A DNA stretch of 64,000 bases from positions 40,482 to 104,481 of the forward strand of contig JAEWVF010000084.1 of NCBI GenBank assembly GCA_023459215.1. Direction: 5' to 3'. How positions within the stretch are numbered: the stretch's first letter is position 1; each line of letters begins with the position of its first letter. The stretch comes from Chloroflexota bacterium (GTDB lineage: Bacteria; Chloroflexota; Anaerolineae; Anaerolineales; Villigracilaceae). Shown here piece by piece: positions 16,556 through 23,101 of this stretch. Position numbers and translations under genes: made by a program. The notes beneath the pieces are model-generated. The model was not told where the DNA came from, made no database searches, and saw only the letters and a program-made list of their open reading frames with translations.

Positions 16556-17623
16556 TTACGGGGACTGATATTCAGAGATGCTGTTGGTTTGCAAATCCAG
16601 CAGATATTTCTTGTCATCAGATTCAAGTATGCCATCCGAAGAAACTGAATAGAGGCCTTCAAGCAGGATAAGATTTGGGGTTTGCCATTCTACTGGAAAG
16701 AGATAACGCTCATCTTTTTCGAGAATGGTTCGAACGCTCATGTCAGCCACGTTTAGCAAAAACAAAGAGAAACCTTTCGGTTTCCCAAGCGCTTCGTCGG
16801 TTAATAATTCTGCTACAGAACTACTGATGAAGATAATCTGCTTGCTGTCTTGCGACCACAAAAATCGTCCGAAAACAACGTATTCTGCTGGGATCTCAAA
16901 GGTTTGTTCTTTTCCCGTCTGAAATTCGTGGACAACAACGTCTTGAGCGCGACGATAAGCAATATATCTGTCGTTGGGGGAAAACGAAAATGCAGAGCCC
17001 ATTTTTGTATCCACCCAGATTCCGTTTTCTAAATTAATCCGAATTAACTGAATGTAATTACGCCAAAACCACCCATCTCCGCCTGAGCCAGAGATATATG
17101 GCGAAACATATAAATAGCGACCATCACGGGACCAATGTTCAATATTGACCCAAACATCACTCCCAGAAAAACCGGTGATCTCATGAAAATAAATATCAAT
17201 CTGTTTTTTGCTATCTATATTAACAATATTCAAACCGCCAGAACCATTTTTTGTGTTAAAAAACACGGCCCATTCTTTGTTTGGTGATAAACCCAAAGAG
17301 TCATTGGCATAACACGTATAACGATAAACAATACAAAGTCGACTATAAAAACGTTCCAAACCAGGCTTTTCGGTCACAAGTGCTTCTATTGTTGCTACAA
17401 TAGCCATTGTTGCTGGTGGAATAGTAGGTGTCGTTTCGATAGTGGGAAAGATTGTAAATGTTGCGGTTGGCTTCGGTGTTTTTGTAAATCCAAGAGTACC
17501 AGTAATCATTGGAACGTTCGAGATTGTCGGATTAACCGCCATCTTCGGAGTTGCAACATTGCTACAAGCCACAGTGATAAGACAAATAAATATAAGAACA
17601 ACACATGCGGCCCAATATTTCAT
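16556..17623 (-). CDS. AT-rich beta-propeller-like lipoprotein
   Basis: 355 residues. A signal peptide ends in a lipobox (ITVAC). A short Thr/Pro linker (KTPKPTATFTIFPT) follows. The rest has propeller-like blades, including SLGLSPNKEWAVFFNT, HWSRDGRYLYVSPYISG, FSFSPNDRYIAYRRA and FLWSQDSKQIIFISSS. No catalytic motif. It is clearly AT-richer than the genes around it, yet its ATG overlaps the GNAT stop (ATGA at 17620-17623), so it is translationally coupled. It shares overall design with the 1780-2877 protein. Confidence 0.65.
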   Translation of the reverse strand: MKYWAACVVLIFICLITVACSNVATPKMAVNPTISNVPMITGTLGFTKTPKPTATFTIFPTIETTPTIPPATMAIVATIEALVTEKPGLERFYSRLCIVYRYTCYANDSLGLSPNKEWAVFFNTKNGSGGLNIVNIDSKKQIDIYFHEITGFSGSDVWVNIEHWSRDGRYLYVSPYISGSGGDGWFWRNYIQLIRINLENGIWVDTKMGSAFSFSPNDRYIAYRRAQDVVVHEFQTGKEQTFEIPAEYVVFGRFLWSQDSKQIIFISSSVAELLTDEALGKPKGFSLFLLNVADMSVRTILEKDERYLFPVEWQTPNLILLEGLYSVSSDGILESDDKKYLLDLQTNSISEYQSP

Positions 17624-18303
17624 GTTCGAAACTCCATGCGATGGCGATGGTAACGGCCTTCACGGAAGGTTTGACTGATTGTAAAGCCAAATTTGGTGTA
17701 GAGCGCGATCGCGGCGGGGTTGTCGGTTTCAACGCTGAGGGCGATGGAGGTGTATCCGGCGGCGCGGGCGGCTTCGACAAAGGCGGCCAGGATGGTTGTG
17801 CCGAGGCCCTGTCCGCGGGCTGCGGGGGCGACGCCGATGTAGGTTAGCTCGATCTGGCCAGGGAGCAGGTCATTGGCGGATGAAGCTGTCAGGACAGATT
17901 GGGCCAGTTGAACGAGGACGCCGGGGCGGATAAAGGCCAGCTTGAGCAATTGCCCGGCAAACCAGGGCAGCGGGGTGCGTAATCTGGCATTCAGGGCGGA
18001 GGGGTTGGGGGAGCCAAGACAGTAGGCGATTGGAGATTGGGGAGTGGAGATTGGTGTTTCGGTCACAGGTTGAGGAGCTTCCAAAACACACAGGGCGATC
18101 ACGGATGGGTCGGCTTGGGCGATTTGATAGTAGCGCAGAACGACCGCGCGGCCCAGGTCGGTCAGCAGGGTGGGCATGGTAGCGGCGTGCAGGTCGGCCA
18201 GGGCGGGCAGGGAGGCGGGGGGGAGTTTTGCAAGTGGAAGAAGGTTGGCCCCCCTCCCGGCCTCCCCCCATTTCCCAAAACCGGAAATGGGGGGAGGAGT
18301 CAT
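17620..18303 (-). CDS. GNAT family N-acetyltransferase
   Basis: 227 residues. The C-terminal half is a clear GNAT domain: IELTYIGVAPAARGQGLG (acetyl-CoA-binding R/Q-x-x-G-x-G/A), AAFVEAARAAGYTSIALSVE, and NPAAIALYTKFGF. The substrate is unknown. The start overlaps the stop of the FemAB-like gene (ATGA). The first 25 or so residues come from a dispersed hairpin repeat, and a second repeat-like stretch (TPISTPQSPI, 18019-18064) interrupts the domain's first half. The gene may therefore be an altered but still readable enzyme. Confidence 0.8.
   Translation of the reverse strand: MTPPPISGFGKWGEAGRGANLLPLAKLPPASLPALADLHAATMPTLLTDLGRAVVLRYYQIAQADPSVIALCVLEAPQPVTETPISTPQSPIAYCLGSPNPSALNARLRTPLPWFAGQLLKLAFIRPGVLVQLAQSVLTASSANDLLPGQIELTYIGVAPAARGQGLGTTILAAFVEAARAAGYTSIALSVETDNPAAIALYTKFGFTISQTFREGRYHRHRMEFRT
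18019..18064. repeat. CCAATC-word repeat inside the GNAT gene
   Basis: On the coding strand the stretch reads CACCAATCTCCACTCCCCAATCTCCAATC. The same CACCAATCCCCAATTACCAATTACC style occurs in aroE at 25068-25095. It is in frame and codes for a polar Pro/Ser/Thr loop. Confidence 0.55.
18248..18300. repeat. Dispersed hairpin repeat (CCTCCCCC...GGGGGAGG type), copy 1
   Basis: CCTCCCCCCATTTCC pairs with GGAAATGGGGGGAGG around an AAAACC-type loop. The copy at 20505-20550 has the same flanks and loop sequence. Here it codes for the N-terminus of the GNAT protein (PPPISGFGKWGEAGRG). Confidence 0.75.
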
Positions 18304-19337
18304 GCTAATCCCTTAATCAAAAACGGGCCAAGCGGGCGGATGATGAAGGCGGGCAGGCGCTTCCAGAGCCAGATGGCAAGCTGGAATTTGGGATTCTTCT
18401 GGTTGAGGGCGGGCAGTTTTGCGCCGGGTTTGAGCCAGTACCAGTAGGCCAATTCCTGCCGGCGCGGTTTCCATTTCATTTTGAAGGTTTCGTTGCCGGA
18501 ACCATCGAGGCTGCGGCCCAGGTCGAAGATTTTCAGTCCGCGTTCGGTGTAGCGGACGATGGTTTGCCAGTACAGGTATTCCCCGGCGTAATCGGCGCGA
18601 TAGGCGCGCAGGATGTTTGCGTGCAGGTTGGTAATCCCCTCGCCGTGCTGGATGAAAACACCCGCCCCGGCCAGTTTGCCATCCGGGGCATACAGGACGG
18701 CAAATTCTAGCGCATCGCCAAGCAAATCAGCCATCGTTTTCAGGTAGGCTTTGGCGTGATACGGCGAACCAAGTTCGTGCATCGAGCGCGCCAGGGCTTC
18801 GTAGGCATCGTCGAGCAGGTCGAGGCGGCCAAACTGGAGGCTGAATCCTTTTTTGAGCGATTTACGGACGTGGTTACGGTGGTTGGGAGAGAAAGTACTC
18901 AAGAGCGTTTCGCTGTCAGGAATCAGGTCCACCAGGTAGGTGTGATAGACGGAGTGCTGAACCCAACCGGGCGGTGGGGAGGGGTCTTCAGCGGCGAAAC
19001 GCAGGTTGAGGTAGTCCACGCCCAAATCGGCGGCGAGTTTGGCCGCAGCGCCGAGCAACAGGTCACGAGATTCGGAATCGGCATAGGCAAATCCGCCATA
19101 GGAGCCGAAGGGAGCCGTCAGGAGGGCGTTGCCAAAGATGGGGTGCTGAACATGGGTTAGGGCAAGCAAGCCGGTGACTGCGCCTTCTTCCTCGGTTTCG
19201 AAGCGATGGATGGGAAAGCGGTAAATCGTCCGCGCCAGGTCGGACCAGGAATCGAGGGCGGTAAATGCCGCCGGGCCAGTCAGGAAGGCTGGCCAGTTGG
19301 CGGGTTCGTCGGGGGAGAGTTGGCGCAGGAGGGGCAT
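18300..19337 (-). CDS. FemAB-like (XrtA/PEP-CTERM-associated type) acyltransferase
   Basis: 345 residues with a tandem GNAT-type fold. Hallmarks are FGNALLTAPFGSYGGFAYAD, LGVDYLNLRFAAED, LIPDSETLLSTFSPNHRNHVRKSLKKGF and FDLGRSLDGSGNETFKMKWKPRRQELAYWYW. These match FemAB-like proteins found beside polysaccharide deacetylases in exopolysaccharide/exosortase loci. The likely role is transfer of an acyl or aminoacyl group to a surface glycan precursor. The upstream deacetylase gene supports this. There is no strong ribosome binding site: the sequence before the ATG is repeat-derived. Confidence 0.7.
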   Translation of the reverse strand: MPLLRQLSPDEPANWPAFLTGPAAFTALDSWSDLARTIYRFPIHRFETEEEGAVTGLLALTHVQHPIFGNALLTAPFGSYGGFAYADSESRDLLLGAAAKLAADLGVDYLNLRFAAEDPSPPPGWVQHSVYHTYLVDLIPDSETLLSTFSPNHRNHVRKSLKKGFSLQFGRLDLLDDAYEALARSMHELGSPYHAKAYLKTMADLLGDALEFAVLYAPDGKLAGAGVFIQHGEGITNLHANILRAYRADYAGEYLYWQTIVRYTERGLKIFDLGRSLDGSGNETFKMKWKPRRQELAYWYWLKPGAKLPALNQKNPKFQLAIWLWKRLPAFIIRPLGPFLIKGLA

Positions 19338-19386
19338 AATTAATGCAGAATGATGAATTCAGAATCAAGGCGCAGAAGTTGAAGGT

Positions 19387-19428
19387 TCTGCATTCTTCAT
19401 TCTGCATTCTTCATTCTGCATTCTTCAT
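19387..19428. repeat. 14-bp tandem repeat, three perfect copies
   Basis: The unit TCTGCATTCTTCAT occurs three times in a row (19387-19400, 19401-19414, 19415-19428). It overlaps the 3' end and stop codon of the deacetylase gene, and degenerate copies run on to the start of the FemAB-like gene. Confidence 0.9.
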
Positions 19429-20263
19429 TCTTCTGGATTTCTTCGATGTACGTCAAAAGCGGGGAAACGGGGAAATGCTTGAGCAGGGTGGCCAGGAAGT
19501 TGGTTTTATCTATCGTAAACGGGAACAGGAGCGGGTGGGCGGCGAGGTCGCGCGCCATGCGGGAGCGGAATCGCTCCGGGCGGACGAGTTCGTAGGGGTG
19601 CAGGATGATGACCGGGCTGAGTCCGGCGCGGATTTCGCGCTCAAGGATTTTCAGGATCAGGTTGGGCATCAGGCCAATCATGAAGCTGGAGCCATAGGGA
19701 ACCTCACCGCCCGCCAGCAATTTGGGCGAGAAGTGGCGCGGGGCGCTCAGTTCGGCAGAGCGATTAAAAAGCGATAAGGTACTGACGGGCAGTTCGAGAA
19801 GTCCGTTTTTGTCGAGCAGGTGGCCGGAGGGAGCGTAAATGGAGGAGCTGTAGCTGAAACCGGCCTGGCGGAGCAGGGGATAGGCCGCCTCGCTGATGCC
19901 AACCATCGGGGCGCGGTAGCCCTGGACGTTGAACCGGGCACGCCAATCGGCAGAGGCGGCCAGGTCTTTGGCCAGTTCGCTTTCATCGACCAAGGGCCGG
20001 TGAAGCTGGCAGTGCAAACCGAGTTCGTGCCCGGCGGCGACGATTTTTTGCGGGATTTCGGGGTACCACTCGACGATTTCGCCCACCAGGTACAGGCTGG
20101 CTTTGGCTTCCCCAAGCATCTCGAGGATGGGGTCGAGGGCCTGCCGGGTAAAGCCGCCATCCAGGTCGCGGCGCTGTTCGGGGCCGGAAAGTTGGTCGTA
20201 GCGGCGGGTCAGGGCGAACCAGGGTTCGTAATCGATGCTGAGAAGGACGCGCGGGGAAATCAT
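19397..20263 (-). CDS. Polysaccharide deacetylase (NodB-like)
   Basis: About 288 residues. LLSIDYEPWF carries the metal/catalytic Asp pair region. GHELGLHCQLHRP is the H-x-x-x-H-type metal motif, and NVQGYRAPMVGISEAAYPLLRQAGFSYSSS is the family's third block, with HPYELVRPE near the end. It should hydrolyse N-acetyl groups from a surface glycan. The preferred ATG at 20263 lies 7 nt after a TATAAT. The last dozen residues (NEECRMKNAE) and the stop codon come from the 14-bp tandem repeat. It heads the - strand envelope group and diverges from the aro operon. Confidence 0.8.
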   Translation of the reverse strand: MISPRVLLSIDYEPWFALTRRYDQLSGPEQRRDLDGGFTRQALDPILEMLGEAKASLYLVGEIVEWYPEIPQKIVAAGHELGLHCQLHRPLVDESELAKDLAASADWRARFNVQGYRAPMVGISEAAYPLLRQAGFSYSSSIYAPSGHLLDKNGLLELPVSTLSLFNRSAELSAPRHFSPKLLAGGEVPYGSSFMIGLMPNLILKILEREIRAGLSPVIILHPYELVRPERFRSRMARDLAAHPLLFPFTIDKTNFLATLLKHFPVSPLLTYIEEIQKNEECRMKNAE

Positions 20264-20270
20264 CGGCTGA

Positions 20271-20276
20271 ATTATA
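20271..20276 (-). promoter_or_regulatory. -10 element TATAAT for the deacetylase gene
   Basis: Perfect TATAAT on the - strand, 7 nt before the start codon, so the mRNA would be nearly leaderless. It lies back to back with the aro operon promoter. Confidence 0.5.
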
Positions 20277-20313
20277 CCCGGCAAACGTTCACAGAATTTT
20301 TACAAAAGTGGTC

Positions 20314-20343
20314 TTGACAACTTCTCGGCGCAAGTGCTAAACT
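20314..20343 (+). promoter_or_regulatory. Sigma70-type promoter of the aromatic operon
   Basis: TTGACA (20314-20319) is separated by 18 nt from TAAACT (20338-20343), which is preceded by TG-C, an extended -10. Transcription should start near 20350, only 3-4 nt before the leader peptide's ATG. Confidence 0.8.
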
Positions 20344-20353
20344 ACGCCAACTT

Positions 20354-20434
20354 ATGAACGCAACCCGCTGCTCCTATTACTTTTGGTTTTATTTTTACGG
20401 CTCCCCCAAACGGACTGCCGTTAGCGGTGCTTAA
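20354..20434 (+). CDS. Aromatic leader peptide (attenuator), eight consecutive aromatic codons
   Basis: A 26-codon ORF starts a few nt after the predicted transcription start and ends in TAA at 20432-20434. Codons 8-15 (20375-20398) are Tyr-Tyr-Phe-Trp-Phe-Tyr-Phe-Tyr. It lies just upstream of a rho-independent terminator and the shikimate genes. In known attenuators (trpL, pheL, hisL) a run of regulatory codons makes the ribosome stall when the cognate charged tRNA is scarce, which prevents the terminator. Here the run would sense all three aromatic amino acids. There is no room for a Shine-Dalgarno site, so translation would be leaderless. The peptide itself probably has no other function. 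This is inferred from architecture; no homologue is recalled. Confidence 0.85.
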   Translation: MNATRCSYYFWFYFYGSPKRTAVSGA

Positions 20435-20439
20435 GCGGG
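20364..20439 (+). promoter_or_regulatory. Candidate attenuator pairing segments 1 and 2
   Basis: CCCGCT (20364-20369, inside the leader ORF) can pair with AGCGGG (20434-20439). Overlapping the second segment, GTGCTT (20427-20432) can pair with AAGCGC (20463-20468), the left side of the terminator stem, with one G-U pair. The leader stop codon lies in segment 2. A ribosome that finishes the peptide would cover segment 2 and let the terminator form; one stalled on the aromatic codons would leave it free. The stems are short and no energies were computed. Confidence 0.5.
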
Positions 20440-20462
20440 CATAGAAAGAAAGTAGACCCCAA

Positions 20463-20497
20463 AAGCGCGAGGCGACACGGCCTCGCGCTTTTTTTGT
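20463..20497 (+). terminator. Attenuator terminator of the aromatic operon
   Basis: AAGCGCGAGG pairs with CCTCGCGCTT around a short loop and is followed by a run of seven or more T. It sits between the leader peptide and aroH with no other gene before it, the expected position of an attenuator. Confidence 0.92.
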
Positions 20498-20504
20498 TGA
20501 CCCC

Positions 20505-20550
20505 CTCCCAGCCTCCCCCAAATTCCAGAAACCGGAATTTGGGGGAGGGG
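20505..20550. repeat. Dispersed hairpin repeat (CCTCCCCC...GGGGGAGG type), copy 2
   Basis: CCTCCCCCAAATTCC (20512-20526) pairs perfectly with GGAATTTGGGGGAGG (20534-20548) around AGAAACC. It lies between the attenuator and the aroH ribosome binding site (GAAGGAG) and resembles the copy at 18248-18300. It has no T-tract. Confidence 0.85.
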
Positions 20551-20572
20551 AGAAAGAGAAGGAGATTTTCTT

Positions 20573-20944
20573 ATGTCCGTTCGTGGAATTCGTGGCGCAA
20601 TCAGCATCGAAGAAGACCAGCCAGAATTGATTTTGGAGGCGACACGGGAACTGCTGGAAGCCATCTTGCAGGCCAACCCGAGCCTGGAGCCGGATGATAT
20701 TGCCAGCATCACCTTTACCCTGACGCCTGACTTGTGCTCCGTCCACCCGGCGCGGGCAGCGCGCGAGATGGGCTGGGGTCAGGTTCCGCTGTTGTGCGGG
20801 CTGGAAATTGCCGTGCCGGGCAGCCTGCCCAAAACGTTGCGGGTTCTGATCCACTGGAATACCGAACTGCCGCAGGGCGAAATCCGGCATATGTATTTGA
20901 GAAAAGCAATCATTTTACGGCCAGACCTGGTCAAAGAAATCTGA
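20573..20944 (+). CDS. aroH: Chorismate mutase, AroH class
   Basis: 123 residues, the usual length of the monofunctional AroH (Bacillus subtilis type) trimeric enzyme that converts chorismate to prephenate in Tyr/Phe synthesis. Hallmarks: VRGIRGAISIEEDQ at the start, TFTLTPDLCSVHPARAAREMGWGQVPLLC, LRVLIHWNTELPQGEIRHMYLRKAIILRPDL at the end. The Arg of RGIRG and of the LRV segment are active-site residues. AAGGAG precedes the ATG. As first structural gene after the attenuator it commits flux toward Phe and Tyr. Confidence 0.95.
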   Translation: MSVRGIRGAISIEEDQPELILEATRELLEAILQANPSLEPDDIASITFTLTPDLCSVHPARAAREMGWGQVPLLCGLEIAVPGSLPKTLRVLIHWNTELPQGEIRHMYLRKAIILRPDLVKEI

Positions 20945-20970
20945 GAAGGAACCAAAGGAGAAACTTACCC

Positions 20971-22005
20971 ATGATGATTATTATGAAAACCGATGCAACC
21001 GAGGCAGAACTGGCCGGGGCGATTAACATCGTCGAAGGCCGGGGCTTGCGCGCCCATATTGTGCATGGCGCAGAACGCAATGTGATTGGCGTGGTCGGCG
21101 ACATCCGCCAGGTCGACCCCCAGGCGATTGCCTTGCTGCCAGGCGTGGACAACGTCACCCGCATTTCGCGCCCTTATAAATTGGCTTCGCGCGAGTTTCA
21201 AAAGGACAATACAGTTTTTAATGTTAACGGCGTCAAAGTCGGCAGCGATGAAATCCTGGTCATTGCCGGGCCATGTTCGGTCGAGAGCCGCGAACAACTG
21301 CTCGAAACCGCCTATGCCGTCAAAGAAGCCGGGGCGCACGCCCTGCGCGGCGGAGCCTTCAAACCGCGCACTTCTCCTTACGCCTTCCAGGGCATGGGCG
21401 AAGCCGGACTGGAGATTTTGGCTGAGGCCCGTGAGCTGACCAGTATGCCCATCGTGACCGAGGTCATGGCTCCAGATCAGGTGGAACTGGTCGCCAAATA
21501 CGCCGATGTGCTCCAGATCGGGGCGCGCAACATGCAAAACTTCAACCTGCTGCACGCTGTCGGCAAAACCCAAAAAGCCGTTTTACTCAAACGCGGCATG
21601 GCAGCTTCCGTTGAAGACCTGTTGATGGCTGCGGAATACGTCATCTCCAACGGCAACCGGCGGATCATGCTCTGCGAGCGCGGCATCCGCACCTTTGAGA
21701 CATCCACCCGCAACACGACCGATATCAACGCCGTGCCAGTGCTCAAATCCCAGACTCACCTGCCGGTCTTTCTCGACCCGAGCCATTCCACCGGCAAATG
21801 GGAATATGTTTTACCCGTAGCGCGGGCCGCCATCGCGGGCGGGGCCGATGGATTGATCGTCGAAGTCCACCCACATCCGGAGTTGGCGAACTCCGATGGA
21901 GCGCAATCGCTCAAACCGGAGAAATTCGCCGACATGGTTCGCCAGGTTCGCGCAATTGCCGAAGCGATGGGCCGCAAGGTTCCCCAGCACGAGGTGGCGC
22001 TATGA
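20971..22005 (+). CDS. aroF: DAHP synthase, type I-beta, copy 1
   Basis: 344 residues. The first 65 or so form a ferredoxin-like regulatory domain (MKTDATEAELAGAINIVEGRGL, VIGVVGDIRQ). The catalytic barrel follows: VIAGPCSVESREQL, ALRGGAFKPRTSPYAFQGMG, LQIGARNMQNFNLL, VLLKRGMAAS, FLDPSHSTGKWEYV. It condenses PEP and erythrose 4-phosphate, the entry step of the shikimate pathway, with a metal bound by Cys/His/Glu/Asp. The N-terminal domain in this subclass mediates Tyr/Phe feedback. AAAGGAG precedes the ATG at 20971. It overlaps copy 2 by 4 nt. Confidence 0.95.
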   Translation: MMIIMKTDATEAELAGAINIVEGRGLRAHIVHGAERNVIGVVGDIRQVDPQAIALLPGVDNVTRISRPYKLASREFQKDNTVFNVNGVKVGSDEILVIAGPCSVESREQLLETAYAVKEAGAHALRGGAFKPRTSPYAFQGMGEAGLEILAEARELTSMPIVTEVMAPDQVELVAKYADVLQIGARNMQNFNLLHAVGKTQKAVLLKRGMAASVEDLLMAAEYVISNGNRRIMLCERGIRTFETSTRNTTDINAVPVLKSQTHLPVFLDPSHSTGKWEYVLPVARAAIAGGADGLIVEVHPHPELANSDGAQSLKPEKFADMVRQVRAIAEAMGRKVPQHEVAL

Positions 22006-23018
22006 TGGTCATCATGCGCGCCAATGCCACAGAGCCGCAAATCGCCAATGTGGTGGCCTATGTCGAGAAAAACGGACTGAACGCCCATCTTTCACGCGGG
22101 GCCGAACGAACCGTGATCGGCGTCGTCGGCGATATCCGCCGCGTTTCCAAAGAAACTTTCGAATTAATGGACGGCGTCGATAGCGTCATGCGCATCTCGC
22201 GCCCGTACAAAATCACCTCGCGCGAGTTCCAACCCGAAAAGACGGTTTTCAACGTCAACGGGGTCAAAGTCGGCAGCGAGGAAATCCTGATTATCGCCGG
22301 GCCGTGTTCGGTCGAGGGCCGCGAACAACTGCTCGAAGTTGCCCAGGCCGTCAAAGAAGCTGGCGGTCACGCCCTGCGCGGCGGCGCCTTCAAACCGCGC
22401 ACCTCGCCTTACGCTTTCCAGGGTATGGGCGAAGCCGGTCTGGAACTGCTGGCCGAGGCCCGCGAACTGACCGGCCTGCCGATTGTGACCGAAGTCATGG
22501 CCCCCGAGCAGGTTCCGCTGGTCGCCAAATACGCCGATGTGTTGCAAGTCGGGGCGCGCAACATGCAAAACTTCAACCTGCTGCACGCTGTCGGCAAAAC
22601 GGACAAGGTCATCCTGCTCAAGCGCGGCATGTCGGCCACCGCCGAGGAACTGCTGATGGCTGCGGAATACGTGCTTTCAAACGGCAACCGACGCGTGATG
22701 CTCTGCGAGCGCGGGATTCGGACGTTTGAAACCGCCACCCGCAACACGACCGACATCAACGCTGTGCCGGTGCTGCAAGCCCAGACTCACCTGCCGGTCG
22801 TTCTCGACCCGAGCCATTCCACCGGCAAATGGGAATACGTCCTGCCGATAGCCCGCGCCGCCATCGCCGCTGGGGCCGACGGGCTGATTGTCGAAGTCCA
22901 CCAGCGCCCTGAAGAAGCCGCTTCTGATGGCGCGCAATCGCTCAAACCCGAAAAATTCGCCCAGATGGTGCGGCAAATCCGCGCAGTAGCTGAAGCGGTG
23001 GATCGAAAAGTGAAGTGA
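22002..23018 (+). CDS. aroF: DAHP synthase, type I-beta, copy 2
   Basis: 338 residues, strongly similar along the whole length to the preceding gene product, including the ferredoxin-like N-terminus and all catalytic motifs (IAGPCSVEGREQL, ALRGGAFKPRTSPYAFQGMG, LDPSHSTGKWEYV). The start overlaps the copy 1 stop (ATGATG), so translation is coupled. Differences are denser in the N-terminal regulatory domain than in the barrel, which suits two isoenzymes with different allosteric responses. That split is an inference. Tandem coupled copies are unusual because isoenzymes are normally unlinked. Confidence 0.93.
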   Translation: MMVIMRANATEPQIANVVAYVEKNGLNAHLSRGAERTVIGVVGDIRRVSKETFELMDGVDSVMRISRPYKITSREFQPEKTVFNVNGVKVGSEEILIIAGPCSVEGREQLLEVAQAVKEAGGHALRGGAFKPRTSPYAFQGMGEAGLELLAEARELTGLPIVTEVMAPEQVPLVAKYADVLQVGARNMQNFNLLHAVGKTDKVILLKRGMSATAEELLMAAEYVLSNGNRRVMLCERGIRTFETATRNTTDINAVPVLQAQTHLPVVLDPSHSTGKWEYVLPIARAAIAAGADGLIVEVHQRPEEAASDGAQSLKPEKFAQMVRQIRAVAEAVDRKVK

Positions 23019-23052
23019 AAAAGTAGACAAGGAAACAGGTAAAAAAGGAAAA

Positions 23053-23090
23053 CCGGAAAACCGAACAACCGGAAAACCGAACAACTGGAA
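23053..23090. repeat. 16-bp tandem repeat between aroF and aroA
   Basis: The unit CCGGAAAACCGAACAA occurs twice in a row (23053-23068, 23069-23084) plus a partial third. Upstream, AGTGAAAAAGTAGACAAG resembles a stretch at about 15869-15887 inside the membrane protein gene. The region leaves no obvious ribosome binding site before aroA. Confidence 0.8.
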
Positions 23091-23101
23091 AACTATCTTC
23101 C

